A stretch of DNA of 38,460 nucleotides from Syntrophaceae bacterium UBA6112 (GTDB lineage: Bacteria; Desulfobacterota; Syntrophia; Syntrophales; UBA5619), in NCBI GenBank assembly GCA_002423465.1, contig DIWG01000059.1, positions 288 through 38,747 on the forward strand, in the 5' to 3' direction. Below the pieces are notes generated by a model. The model made no database searches and had not been told where the DNA came from. It saw only the letters and a list, made by a program, of their open reading frames with translations. Below are positions 21,753 through 28,868 of the stretch, in pieces; positions within the stretch are counted from its first letter, which is position 1; each line of letters starts with the position of its first letter. A program made the position numbers and the translations under genes.

Positions 21753-23831
21753 TCACCCCTGCGATTCCGTAACAATTCTTGAAAAATCGGCGACGTCGTG
21801 GAAGAGGGTGGAAATTTCCTCCAACAGGGAAAGCCGGTTGAAGCGAACCTTTTCATCCTCCGCCATGACGAGAACCGCTTCGAAAAAGGCGTCCACCGGT
21901 TTCCGGAGACGCGCCAGTTCGCTGAATACGCCGGAATAATCCCCCCGGGAGATGTTCGTCAAGACCGTCTCCCGAATTTTCAGGAAGGCTTCGTGGAGAT
22001 TCTTCTCCTCCTCGCCTGAAAAGAGCCCGGGATCAACAACACCGTTGTGAAATCCGCGGATGATGTTGACCACCCGCTTGAAAGCGACGGCAAGTGGATG
22101 AAAATCCGGATGCGATTTGAAGGTCTCCATGGCCCGGATCTTTTCGTCTGCCGTGATCAGATTCCGGACACCGGTGGCCAGGACCGCGTCGATCACGTCG
22201 TAGGGATGGCCCTGGGTGATGAGCAGGTTCTCGAACCGTCCCTTGAAGAATTTCAGCACGGCCGCTTTGATTTCGTCGATGGGACGCTTCAGCAGTGGTT
22301 GGAGGATGGTGAGACTTTCCTCGAGCAACTCGTCCAGGGGAAGCGAATAGCGCTTCGCAAGGATGATGTTGATGATGCCGAGCGCCTGGCGGCGCAACGC
22401 GTATGGGTCGGCCGTTCCGGTTGGGATCAGGTCGACGCCGAAAAAGCCGCAGATCGTATCCATTTTATCGGCGATGCTGACGATGGCCCCTTCGTCGGTT
22501 TCGGGGAGGCTGCCGCCCGCCGCTGTCGGCAGGTAATGCTCATGAATGGCCTTCGCCACGATGGGATCCTCGCCGGCCAGCAATGCGTATTCACGCCCCA
22601 TGATCCCCTGGAGCTCCGCGAACTCGCCGACCATCTGGGTGTCCAGATCCGCCTTCGCCAGGAGAGCGGCCCGATCGACCCTGCCTGCGATGGTCGGATC
22701 AATCCGGCCGGCAATCCAGGCGGCGAGCTGGCGAAAACGCATCACCTTCTCGAAGGACGTTCCCAGCAGAGTGTGGAAGGTAACCTTCCTGAGGTCCTCC
22801 ACACGACGGTCGAGAGGGATTTTCCGGTCCGCCTCGAAGAAGAATCGCGCATCGGAGAGGCGGGCGCGGATCACCTTTTCGTTCCCGCGCTTCACGACAG
22901 ACGGATCACGGGCCAGGGTGTTGTTGACCGTAAGAAAGTGGGGAAGCAGCGCCCCATTTTCATCCACCACCGGAAAATACTTTTGATGGGAGATCATCGT
23001 GGTGATGAGAACCTCCTGGGGAAGTTTCAGGAATTCCCGATCAAACGCCCCGCAGACGACCGTCGGGTACTCGGTGAGGAAAGTTACCGTTTCCAGGAGT
23101 TCCTCGGACGGAAGAACCCGGCCGCCGACGGTCGCCGCCGCCTTCCGGGTCTCCTCGCGGATGATTTCCTTTCGCTCGGCGGGATCGACGATCACGAAAT
23201 GGTTGCGCATCCCGGCGAGATATTCTTCCCGGCTGCCGACCGGAAAGGATTCCGGGCTCATGAACCGGTGGCCGCGGCTGGTATTGCCGCTTTCGACATC
23301 GGCGATTCGGAACGGGACGATCCTGCCGTCGAAGAGTGCGAGGATCCAGTGAATCGGTCTTGCAAAGCGGAATTCCTGATCGGACCAGCGCATCGATTTG
23401 CGGAACGGGATCTCGGTGATGACCTTCGTCAGGATTGCCGGGAGAAGGTTTCCCGTCGCCTCGCCGATGATCTTCTTCCGGGCGCAGAGGTACTCCCCCT
23501 TCTCGGTCACCAACCGTTCCAGTCCGGCGATGTCAATTCCCTGGCCTTTGGCGAAGCCGACAGCGGCCCGGGAGGGATTCCCCTGCTCGTCGAAGGCGAC
23601 CCTCACGGCCGGACCCAGCTTCTCGATCACCTGATCCTCCTGACGTTCGGCGATCCCTTCCACAGCCAGAAAAAGGCGGCGGGGGGTCCCCATGGTCCGG
23701 GTCTCCCCGTAACGGATCCGGTTTGCCGCCAGTTCTCGGCGGGCGATCTCCTCCAGATCCTTGAGGGCCTTCGGCAGAAAGGCCGCCGGGATCTCTTCCG
23801 TTCCGATTTCCAAGAGCAGTTCCTTGCCCAT
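21753..23831 (-). CDS. glyS: Glycyl-tRNA synthetase beta subunit
   Basis: A 692-residue subunit of the bacterial alpha2beta2 glycyl-tRNA synthetase, responsible for tRNA recognition. It begins M-G-K-E-L-L-L-E-I-G-T-E-E-I-P-A, the hallmark start. It contains G-T-P-R-R-L and, in the middle, S-M-R-W-S-D. An HD-like E-F-A-E-L-Q-G-I-M-G segment follows, then A-D-P-Y-A-L-R-R-Q-A-L-G, the most conserved stretch. A DALR-type anticodon-binding domain forms the end, with V-D-A-F-F-E-A-V-L-V-M. ATG 23831 has GGAG seven bases upstream; the longer frame to 23891 reads the palindromic element and is rejected. It follows glyQ in the same direction and is presumably co-transcribed. Confidence 0.97.
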   Translation of the reverse strand: MGKELLLEIGTEEIPAAFLPKALKDLEEIARRELAANRIRYGETRTMGTPRRLFLAVEGIAERQEDQVIEKLGPAVRVAFDEQGNPSRAAVGFAKGQGIDIAGLERLVTEKGEYLCARKKIIGEATGNLLPAILTKVITEIPFRKSMRWSDQEFRFARPIHWILALFDGRIVPFRIADVESGNTSRGHRFMSPESFPVGSREEYLAGMRNHFVIVDPAERKEIIREETRKAAATVGGRVLPSEELLETVTFLTEYPTVVCGAFDREFLKLPQEVLITTMISHQKYFPVVDENGALLPHFLTVNNTLARDPSVVKRGNEKVIRARLSDARFFFEADRKIPLDRRVEDLRKVTFHTLLGTSFEKVMRFRQLAAWIAGRIDPTIAGRVDRAALLAKADLDTQMVGEFAELQGIMGREYALLAGEDPIVAKAIHEHYLPTAAGGSLPETDEGAIVSIADKMDTICGFFGVDLIPTGTADPYALRRQALGIINIILAKRYSLPLDELLEESLTILQPLLKRPIDEIKAAVLKFFKGRFENLLITQGHPYDVIDAVLATGVRNLITADEKIRAMETFKSHPDFHPLAVAFKRVVNIIRGFHNGVVDPGLFSGEEEKNLHEAFLKIRETVLTNISRGDYSGVFSELARLRKPVDAFFEAVLVMAEDEKVRFNRLSLLEEISTLFHDVADFSRIVTESQG

Positions 23832-23853
23832 TAACATTCTCCTTATCAAAAAC

Positions 23854-23916
23854 AGTGCTGAGGACTCAGTGCTGAGTGTTTTTCTTATCAATCCTCAGTA
23901 CTCAGTCCTCAGCACT
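23854..23916. repeat. Palindromic intergenic element between glyQ and glyS
   Basis: The 23-base arms 23854-23876 and 23894-23916 are complementary at 21 positions around a 17-base T-rich loop. The arms are made of CTGAG/CTCAG-type words (AGTGCTGAGGACT). The right arm includes the glyQ stop and supplies part of its last codons. In RNA it would form a strong hairpin between the two synthetase genes. It lacks a following T-run on the minus strand that would make it a clear terminator. It looks like an inserted repeat rather than operon sequence. Confidence 0.8.
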
Positions 23917-24787
23917 AAGCACTGTGTTTTAGCGGGTAACCCATCGCCTCCCGTTGCCTCAGGTAACCCTCGGCGCTCAGGTGGGCGAGGTTCCGGACCC
24001 GGCCGATGTAGCTTGTCCGCTCGGCCACGCTGATCGCCCCCCGGGCGTTCAGCAAGTTGAAGGTGTGGGAACACTTGAGACAATGATCGTAAGTCGGCAG
24101 AACGAGGCCCTTTTCCGATGCTCTGATCCCTTCGGCCTCGTACATGTCGAAGCGTTGTCGGAGTTGCGGGATGTCGGCGGTCTCGAAGTTGTAAACGGAC
24201 CACTCCACCTCGCTCTGGTGGTGGACGTCGCCGTATCGGATCCCGGGGGTCCACTCGAGGTCATAGACGTTGTCGATTCCCTGGATGTACATGGCAATCC
24301 GTTCGGTGCCGTAGGTCAGCTCCGCGCAGACGGGGCGGCAATCGAAGCCGCCGACCTGCTGGAAATAGGTGAACTGGGAGATCTCCATCCCGTCGAGCCA
24401 CACCTCCCAGCCGAGACCCCAGGCGCCGACGGTGGGGGATTCCCAGTCATCCTCCACGAAACGGATGTCGTGCTCCAGCGGGTCGATGCCGAAGCTTTTC
24501 AGCGAGTCGAGGTAGAGCTCCTGGATATTCGTCGGCGATGGCTTCATGATGACCTGGTACTGGTAGTAATGTTGGAGCCGGTTCGGATTTTCACCGTAGC
24601 GGCCGTCGGTGGGTCTGCGGGAGGGTTCCACATAGGCCACTTTCCAGGGTTCCGGTCCCAGAGCCCGCAGAAAGGTGGCCGGGTTGAAGGTGCCGGCGCC
24701 GACCTCGATATCATAGGGTTGCTGGATGACGCATCCCCGGCCTGCCCAGTACCGTTCGAGGGCAAAAATCAATTCCTGAAAGGTCAC
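23915..24787 (-). CDS. glyQ: Glycyl-tRNA synthetase alpha subunit
   Basis: A 290-residue catalytic (class II) subunit that activates glycine. Recognisable segments are W-A-x-x-G-C-V-I-Q-Q-P-Y-D-I-E-V-G-A-G-T near residue 15, A-Y-V-E-P-S-R-R-P-T-D-G-R-Y-G-E-N-P-N-R, then H-D-I-R-F-V-E-D-D-W-E-S-P-T, and Y-G-T-E-R-I-A-M-Y. The start is GTG 24787, with GGAGGAG just before it; no in-frame ATG is nearby. The C-terminus reads P-L-K-H-S-A, where homologues usually stop shortly after the M-G-Y/F-P-L segment. The last few codons lie in the palindromic element, so the natural stop was probably replaced by an insertion, with little expected effect. glyS follows. Confidence 0.97.
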   Translation of the reverse strand: MTFQELIFALERYWAGRGCVIQQPYDIEVGAGTFNPATFLRALGPEPWKVAYVEPSRRPTDGRYGENPNRLQHYYQYQVIMKPSPTNIQELYLDSLKSFGIDPLEHDIRFVEDDWESPTVGAWGLGWEVWLDGMEISQFTYFQQVGGFDCRPVCAELTYGTERIAMYIQGIDNVYDLEWTPGIRYGDVHHQSEVEWSVYNFETADIPQLRQRFDMYEAEGIRASEKGLVLPTYDHCLKCSHTFNLLNARGAISVAERTSYIGRVRNLAHLSAEGYLRQREAMGYPLKHSA

Positions 24788-24848
24788 ATCTCCTCCTGTC
24801 GGTAAAACATGTTATTTCTTGATATCATAAATGTTTTTACAGTTTGAC

Positions 24849-24876
24849 TTTTAACACGACGACCCACGCATGTCAA
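24849..24876 (-). promoter_or_regulatory. Promoter candidate for glyQ-glyS
   Basis: On the minus strand TTGACA (24876-24871) is followed after 16 bases by TTAAAA (24854-24849). It lies in the 106-base gap between recO and glyQ, which otherwise shows only the glyQ ribosome-binding site. The -10 match is moderate. Confidence 0.4.
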
Positions 24877-24893
24877 TACGAAATCATGACAGT

Positions 24894-25670
24894 TCAGACC
24901 TTCAGCCGCCGGATTTCATTCAGGACATGAACCGATTTGAGCTCCCTTCCGAGGATATGGCGGATAAAATGGGCCAGGAGCAGCCGGCTTTCGTCCGCAG
25001 ACTGACCTGAAAGAAGCAAGCGGCCCAGAAGACCGATCTCCATTTCGCGTCCCAGCAGCAGCGTCCGGATGGTTCCCAAGGAGACGGGAATGGCCTCCCG
25101 GCCGCCGGACCCGCAGACGTTACAGGTAAGACCGCCCTTTGCAACGTCGAATCGGTAGGCCGTCTGATTCCCGATCGGTGTATTGCAGCAGAGACAGCGG
25201 TCGAGAACCGGATCGTATCCGGAGATCCGGAGGAGCCGGATCTCGAAGAAGCGGAGGAGCGCATCCGTCATCACGCTTCCTTCCAGCAGCCGGAGAAAAT
25301 CGAGCAGCAGGTAAAATGAAGCCTCGTTCTTCTTGTCTTCCGGCATGAATTGATCCGTCAGGTCGATCAGACATGACGCGGCAAGCGTTTTTTCGAGATC
25401 GGCGCGAACGGCGGGAAAATGCGAAAGGACATCGCATTCTTCTATCAGAGCCAGGCTTTCCGGACTTCTCCGCGAAAAATGAATCCGGGAACGGCAAAAG
25501 GGCTCCAAGGCATTTACGAAACGTTTCCGGCTTCTTCTGGCCCCTTTGGCAATTCCGCGAATTTTCCCGAAGTCCGCGGTACAGAAGGTGACGATCCGGT
25601 CGGATTCTCCGTAATCAATGAGGCGAAGAACAATGGCCTCCGTTTGCTGTTGTGTGCTTGCCTGGATCAT
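24894..25670 (-). CDS. recO: DNA repair protein RecO
   Basis: A 258-residue recombination mediator that anneals single strands and loads RecA with RecR. The N-terminal OB fold carries the RecO signature E-A-I-V-L-R-L-I-D-Y-G-E-S-D-R-I-V-T. It continues with G-K-I-R-G-I-A-K-G-A-R-R-S-R-K-R-F and L-E-P-F. The helical part contains a zinc site formed by C-L-C-C-N near residue 155 and C-N-V-C-G near 180. ATG 25670 is one base after the pyrC stop, so the gene is the last in the pyrR-pyrB-pyrC-recO unit. Length and motifs are normal. Confidence 0.93.
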   Translation of the reverse strand: MIQASTQQQTEAIVLRLIDYGESDRIVTFCTADFGKIRGIAKGARRSRKRFVNALEPFCRSRIHFSRRSPESLALIEECDVLSHFPAVRADLEKTLAASCLIDLTDQFMPEDKKNEASFYLLLDFLRLLEGSVMTDALLRFFEIRLLRISGYDPVLDRCLCCNTPIGNQTAYRFDVAKGGLTCNVCGSGGREAIPVSLGTIRTLLLGREMEIGLLGRLLLSGQSADESRLLLAHFIRHILGRELKSVHVLNEIRRLKV

Positions 25671-25671
25671 T

Positions 25672-26976
25672 TCAGAAATCGCGATAGCGGATGCAGCCGC
25701 CTACGATCGTCAGGACTGCCTTTCCCTTCAGGGGCCAGTTGTGAAAAGGGGAGTTCTTGCCCCGGGAACGGAAAAGCCCGCGATCTACGATCCATTCCCT
25801 TTCCGGGTCGATCACGGTGATATCGGCGTCGGCGCCGTCGGCGAGGGTCCCCTTCGGTATTCGGAGAATCCGGGCGGGATGGATGGTCATCTTTTCAATC
25901 AACTCCGAAAGCGAAAGAATTCCTTCCAGCACCAGGCGAAGGGAGAGAGCCAAAGAGGTTTCAAGACCGGTGATGCCGCTGGCCGCAAAATGGAATTCGA
26001 CCTCCTTGTCTGTCCGGGCGTGGGGCGCGTGATCGCTTGCAATCACATCGATCGTTCCATCGCGGAGCCCTTCGCGCACGGCGATACGATCCTCCTCCCC
26101 GCGGAGGGGCGGGTAGACCTTCATAGCGGTATCGAAGGTTCGAAGGGCTTCATCCGTCAGCGAGAAGTAATGGGGCGCCGTCTCTGCGCTGACGCGGACT
26201 CCGCGGGTTTTGGCCTCGCGAATCAATCGGACCGAGCCTGCCGTGCTGACATGAGCAATGTGGAGGGGCGCCCCGGTGAATTCGGCGAGGAGGAGATCCC
26301 GGGCGACCATGACCTCCTCCGCAATTCCGGGAATGCCGGGAAGGCCGATTTCAGTCGATACGAAACCCTCGTGCATTACCCCGCCCGAGGAGAGGCTGCG
26401 ATCTTCGCAGTGTGAGATGACCGGCATGTTCAGGGAGGAAGCGTATTCGAGCGCCCTGCGCATCAGGGCGGCGTTCACGACCGGTTTGCCGTCATCGGAA
26501 AAACCGACCGCGCCGGCGTCCTTCAGATCCCAAAACTCGGAGAGGATCTCGCCTTCCGACTTCAGGCTGATGGCCGCGATCGGATAGACGTTCGCCAGGG
26601 ACGACTCCGCCGCCTTTCGCCGGATGAATTCGGTGACGGACCGGTTGTCGTTCACGGGATTTGTGTTGGGCATGCAGGCGACGGAGGTGAAGCCGCCCGC
26701 CACCGCCGCCCCGCTTCCGGAGGCGATCGTTTCTCTGAACTCGAAACCGGGCTCCCGCAGGTGGGTGTGCATGTCGATCAGGCCGGGGACGAGGATCATC
26801 CCCCGTAGATCCAGAACCTCCAGACCGGTGGCGTTTTCTTTCCGGTTGGCCTTTCCGGTGCGGGGAAGTTCCTTTCTGCTTTGGATGATCTTCCCGTTTT
26901 CAATCAGCAGGGATTCGACCGCATCCTTTTTCCGGGATGGATCCACCACCCTGCCACCTTTCAATAAGAGATTCAT
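25672..26976 (-). CDS. pyrC: Dihydroorotase
   Basis: A 434-residue cytoplasmic zinc enzyme that closes carbamoyl-aspartate to dihydroorotate, the third step of UMP synthesis. It is the class I (long) type: metal ligands H70-x-H72 in D-M-H-T-H-L-R-E-P-G, a histidine in I-S-H-C-E-D, another in H-I-A-H-V-S-T, and the catalytic aspartate in S-D-H-A-P-H. The end carries A-D-I-T-V-I-D-P. GAGGATATCC precedes ATG 26976. It lies 55 bases after pyrB, and this type commonly associates with aspartate transcarbamoylase. Confidence 0.96.
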   Translation of the reverse strand: MNLLLKGGRVVDPSRKKDAVESLLIENGKIIQSRKELPRTGKANRKENATGLEVLDLRGMILVPGLIDMHTHLREPGFEFRETIASGSGAAVAGGFTSVACMPNTNPVNDNRSVTEFIRRKAAESSLANVYPIAAISLKSEGEILSEFWDLKDAGAVGFSDDGKPVVNAALMRRALEYASSLNMPVISHCEDRSLSSGGVMHEGFVSTEIGLPGIPGIAEEVMVARDLLLAEFTGAPLHIAHVSTAGSVRLIREAKTRGVRVSAETAPHYFSLTDEALRTFDTAMKVYPPLRGEEDRIAVREGLRDGTIDVIASDHAPHARTDKEVEFHFAASGITGLETSLALSLRLVLEGILSLSELIEKMTIHPARILRIPKGTLADGADADITVIDPEREWIVDRGLFRSRGKNSPFHNWPLKGKAVLTIVGGCIRYRDF

Positions 26977-27031
26977 AAAGGATATCCTCGTAAAAAGTGA
27001 GTAAAAATATTCTGTTGAGACGTTTTTGCTA

Positions 27032-27955
27032 TCATGAAGCGCCTCCCGTCAGCAGGTAGAGGAGGGCCATCCGGACCGCTACGCCATTTGTGACCTGGTT
27101 GAGGATAATCGAATGGGGGCCGTCGGCCAGGTCCGAGGAGATCTCCACGCCGCGGTTCATCGGTCCCGGATGCATGATGAGGACGTCCTTGCGGGCGAGG
27201 CCGATGTTTCTGCGGTTGAGGGAGAAATATTGGGCGTATTCCCGCAGGGAGGGGAAGATGTTCTGTTTTTCCCGCTCCGTCTGGATCCGGAGCACCATGA
27301 CGATATCTGCATCCCGGATCGCCTCCTCAACGCGAGTATGGGCGACTATGCCCATTTTTTCGATGTCGAGGGGGATCATGGTTGCGGGACCGGCAACGCA
27401 TACTGAAGCCCCCATCTTCGTGAGGCCGTGGATGTTGGAACGAGCGACGCGGCTGTGAGCAATGTCGCCGACAATCGCCACCTTTAATCCGGAGATGGTC
27501 CCCTTTCTGGAACGGATCGTCATCATGTCCAGCAGCGCCTGGGTCGGGTGTTCATGCGCGCCGTCGCCGGCGTTGATGATCGACTGGCGGAGAATTGCAG
27601 CCAGCATGTGGGGGGCGCCGGCGGCGCTGTGGCGGATCACGATGATATCCGGATTCATCGCCTCCAAATTTTTCGCCGTGTCGATCAGCGTTTCTCCTTT
27701 AACGACACTGCTCGTCGAAGCCGAGATGTTGATCGTATCCGCGCTCAGGCGCTTCGCGGCGATCTCGAAAGAGGTCCTCGTCCGTGTGCTGGCCTCGTAG
27801 AAAAGGTTGATGACGGTCTTCCCGCGGAGCGTGGGAACCTTCTTGATCTCCCGCGTGGACACCTCGATAAAGGAATCCGCCGTTTCGAGAATCAGGTTGA
27901 TCTCCTCCACAGAGAGTTCCTGGATGCCGAGTATGTCTTTTCGGTTGAGTTTCAC
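27032..27955 (-). CDS. pyrB: Aspartate carbamoyltransferase catalytic subunit
   Basis: A 307-residue enzyme transferring the carbamoyl group to aspartate, the first committed step of pyrimidine synthesis. It has the carbamoyl-phosphate site F-Y-E-A-S-T-R-T-R-T-S-F-E near residue 55, H-E-H-P-T-Q-A-L-L-D-M near 130, L-K-V-A-I-V-G-D-I-A-H-S-R-V, and the C-terminal M-H-P-G-P-M-N-R-G-V-E-I. GTG 27955 is preferred because GAGG stands eight bases upstream; the alternative is ATG 27970, five codons longer, with no ribosome-binding site. No regulatory subunit gene (pyrI) is in the operon, consistent with control by PyrR at the RNA level. Confidence 0.96.
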   Translation of the reverse strand: MKLNRKDILGIQELSVEEINLILETADSFIEVSTREIKKVPTLRGKTVINLFYEASTRTRTSFEIAAKRLSADTINISASTSSVVKGETLIDTAKNLEAMNPDIIVIRHSAAGAPHMLAAILRQSIINAGDGAHEHPTQALLDMMTIRSRKGTISGLKVAIVGDIAHSRVARSNIHGLTKMGASVCVAGPATMIPLDIEKMGIVAHTRVEEAIRDADIVMVLRIQTEREKQNIFPSLREYAQYFSLNRRNIGLARKDVLIMHPGPMNRGVEISSDLADGPHSIILNQVTNGVAVRMALLYLLTGGAS

Positions 27956-28045
27956 GGCCAAACCTCGCATGTTGAGGAACAGGGAGCCGGGGCGAAGAGG
28001 AGGGGTTCATTCATCGCTCCAGGGCCTCCGCTTCCTGCCCTATGC

Positions 28046-28582
28046 TCATCGGATTTCGATGACCACTTCGTCGCTGCCCTTCTTTTCCGTCAGAATGACG
28101 CTGACTGCCTCCCAGAGAGACGAGGGGAGGTTCTTACCGACGAAATCGGCCCGGATGGGCAGTTCACGGTGACCCCGGTCGATCAGGACGGCCAGTTGGA
28201 TCAGCATCGGCCGACCGAAGTCGATCAGGGCGTCCATGGCTGCCCGGATGGTTCTTCCCGTAAAAAGAACATCGTCGATGAGAACCACCTTTTTTTTGTC
28301 CAGAGAGAACGGGATATCGGTCTTTCCGAGCCTCGGTTTCGGATGGGAGGTCTGCAGGTCGTCCCGATAGAGGGTGATATCGAGAATTCCCAGGGGGACC
28401 TCTTTCCCTTCAATTCCGGAGATCTTCCGCCGCAGCCGCTCCGCAAGGAAAACCCCTCCGGTTCGGATTCCGACAAGGACAAGATCTTCAACACCCTTGT
28501 TCTTTTCCAGGATTTCATAAGCGATGCGGGTCAGGGAGCGGTCGATTCCCTCCGCATCCATGACAATCTTTTTATTTTTCAT
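28046..28582 (-). CDS. pyrR: PyrR: pyrimidine operon RNA-binding regulator / uracil phosphoribosyltransferase
   Basis: A 178-residue bifunctional protein of the type I phosphoribosyltransferase fold. In Bacillus it binds pyr leader RNA when charged with UMP and has a weak uracil phosphoribosyltransferase activity. It has L-V-G-I-R-T-G-G-V-F-L-A near residue 37 and the PRPP loop V-V-L-I-D-D-V-L-F-T-G-R-T near 100. An L-Y-R-D-D-L segment (dimer/RNA face) and R-G-H-R-E-L-P-I-R-A-D-F-V-G-K-N-L-P complete the PyrR signature, which separates it from plain Upp. ATG 28582 follows GAAAGAGAG and overlaps the stop of a leader ORF as ATGA. It heads pyrB, pyrC and recO and lies behind its own probable RNA target. 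Confidence 0.96.
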   Translation of the reverse strand: MKNKKIVMDAEGIDRSLTRIAYEILEKNKGVEDLVLVGIRTGGVFLAERLRRKISGIEGKEVPLGILDITLYRDDLQTSHPKPRLGKTDIPFSLDKKKVVLIDDVLFTGRTIRAAMDALIDFGRPMLIQLAVLIDRGHRELPIRADFVGKNLPSSLWEAVSVILTEKKGSDEVVIEIR

Positions 28583-28686
28583 GGGTTCTCTCTTTCGCCG
28601 GGGTGATTCAAAAAAAAGCCTTCCCCGGATGGGTGAAGGCTTGCGGAACGAACGAAGGCACTTTTCAGGAAAAAATTGTTTTGCAT
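28579..28686 (-). CDS. Putative 35-residue leader peptide upstream of pyrR
   Basis: This ORF runs from ATG 28686-28684 to TGA 28581-28579, whose last bases overlap the pyrR ATG (ATGA). AAAAGGGA at 28700-28693 is a fair ribosome-binding site six bases before the ATG. It is also the 3' arm of the PyrR-binding hairpin. Codons 16-25 read through the intrinsic terminator. Codons 4-6 carry a run of six U in RNA. The peptide starts M-Q-N-N-F-F-L-K and shows no functional domain. Its value is presumably the act of translation. The double signal (SD in the hairpin, coupling to pyrR) argues against chance. Confidence 0.6.
   Translation of the reverse strand: MQNNFFLKSAFVRSASLHPSGEGFFLNHPGERENP
28610..28642 (-). 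terminator. Intrinsic terminator (attenuator) in the pyrR leader
   Basis: The 8-base perfect stem AAGCCTTC/GAAGGCTT (28642-28635 with 28623-28616) has an 11-base loop. It is followed on the minus strand by T to 28610 (eight T in all). It stands 28 bases before the pyrR ATG and after the promoter, so it acts as an attenuator of the pyr operon rather than as an end-of-operon terminator. Confidence 0.88.
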
Positions 28687-28693
28687 GGAATGT

Positions 28694-28727
28694 CCCTTTT
28701 CAATCTCGCGGGATTCAATTAAAAGGG
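28694..28727 (-). promoter_or_regulatory. PyrR-binding loop (anti-antiterminator-like RNA hairpin)
   Basis: In the minus-strand transcript the arms CCCUUUU (28727-28721) and AAAAGGG (28700-28694) pair. The apex reads AAUC-CCGCGA-GAUU (28715-28702). The Bacillus PyrR-binding consensus, as I recall it, is ARUCCNGNGAGGYU with a CNGNGA hexaloop. The match is 13 of 14, and the one deviation (G to A) converts a U-G pair into U-A in the upper stem. A purine-containing internal bulge on the 5' side is also present. The 3' arm is the ribosome-binding site of the leader ORF. Confidence 0.75.
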
Positions 28728-28750
28728 TCTACGGCTCAAATTTCGATCTG

Positions 28751-28780
28751 CTTCTACACCATATCGACGGGAAGTGTCAA
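28751..28780 (-). promoter_or_regulatory. Promoter of the pyrR-pyrB-pyrC-recO operon
   Basis: On the minus strand TTGACA (28780-28775), an 18-base spacer and TAGAAG (28756-28751). Initiation near 28745 would place the PyrR-binding hairpin about 17 bases into the transcript. The -35 is perfect and the -10 moderate. Confidence 0.6.
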
Positions 28781-28868
28781 GCCTGAAGATCAGCCTGAAA
28801 AAGGAGGGAAAAAAGCTTTTGAAATATAATGAATGGTGTTATAGGCAGCGCAATCGGAGGGGGTGATC

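Noticed and set aside
24788..24893. T-box riboswitch before glyQ
   Set aside because: The gap is only 106 bases. No T-box sequence, specifier loop or terminator is visible, and such elements are chiefly Gram-positive.
27956..28045. Second PyrR site in the pyrR-pyrB gap
   Set aside because: No CNGNGA loop with flanking complementary arms is found, nor in the pyrB-pyrC gap.
28825..28830. TATAAT as a firm promoter for the MgtE-N/CBS gene
   Set aside because: No acceptable -35 is present 16-19 bases upstream, so it is only mentioned with the gene.
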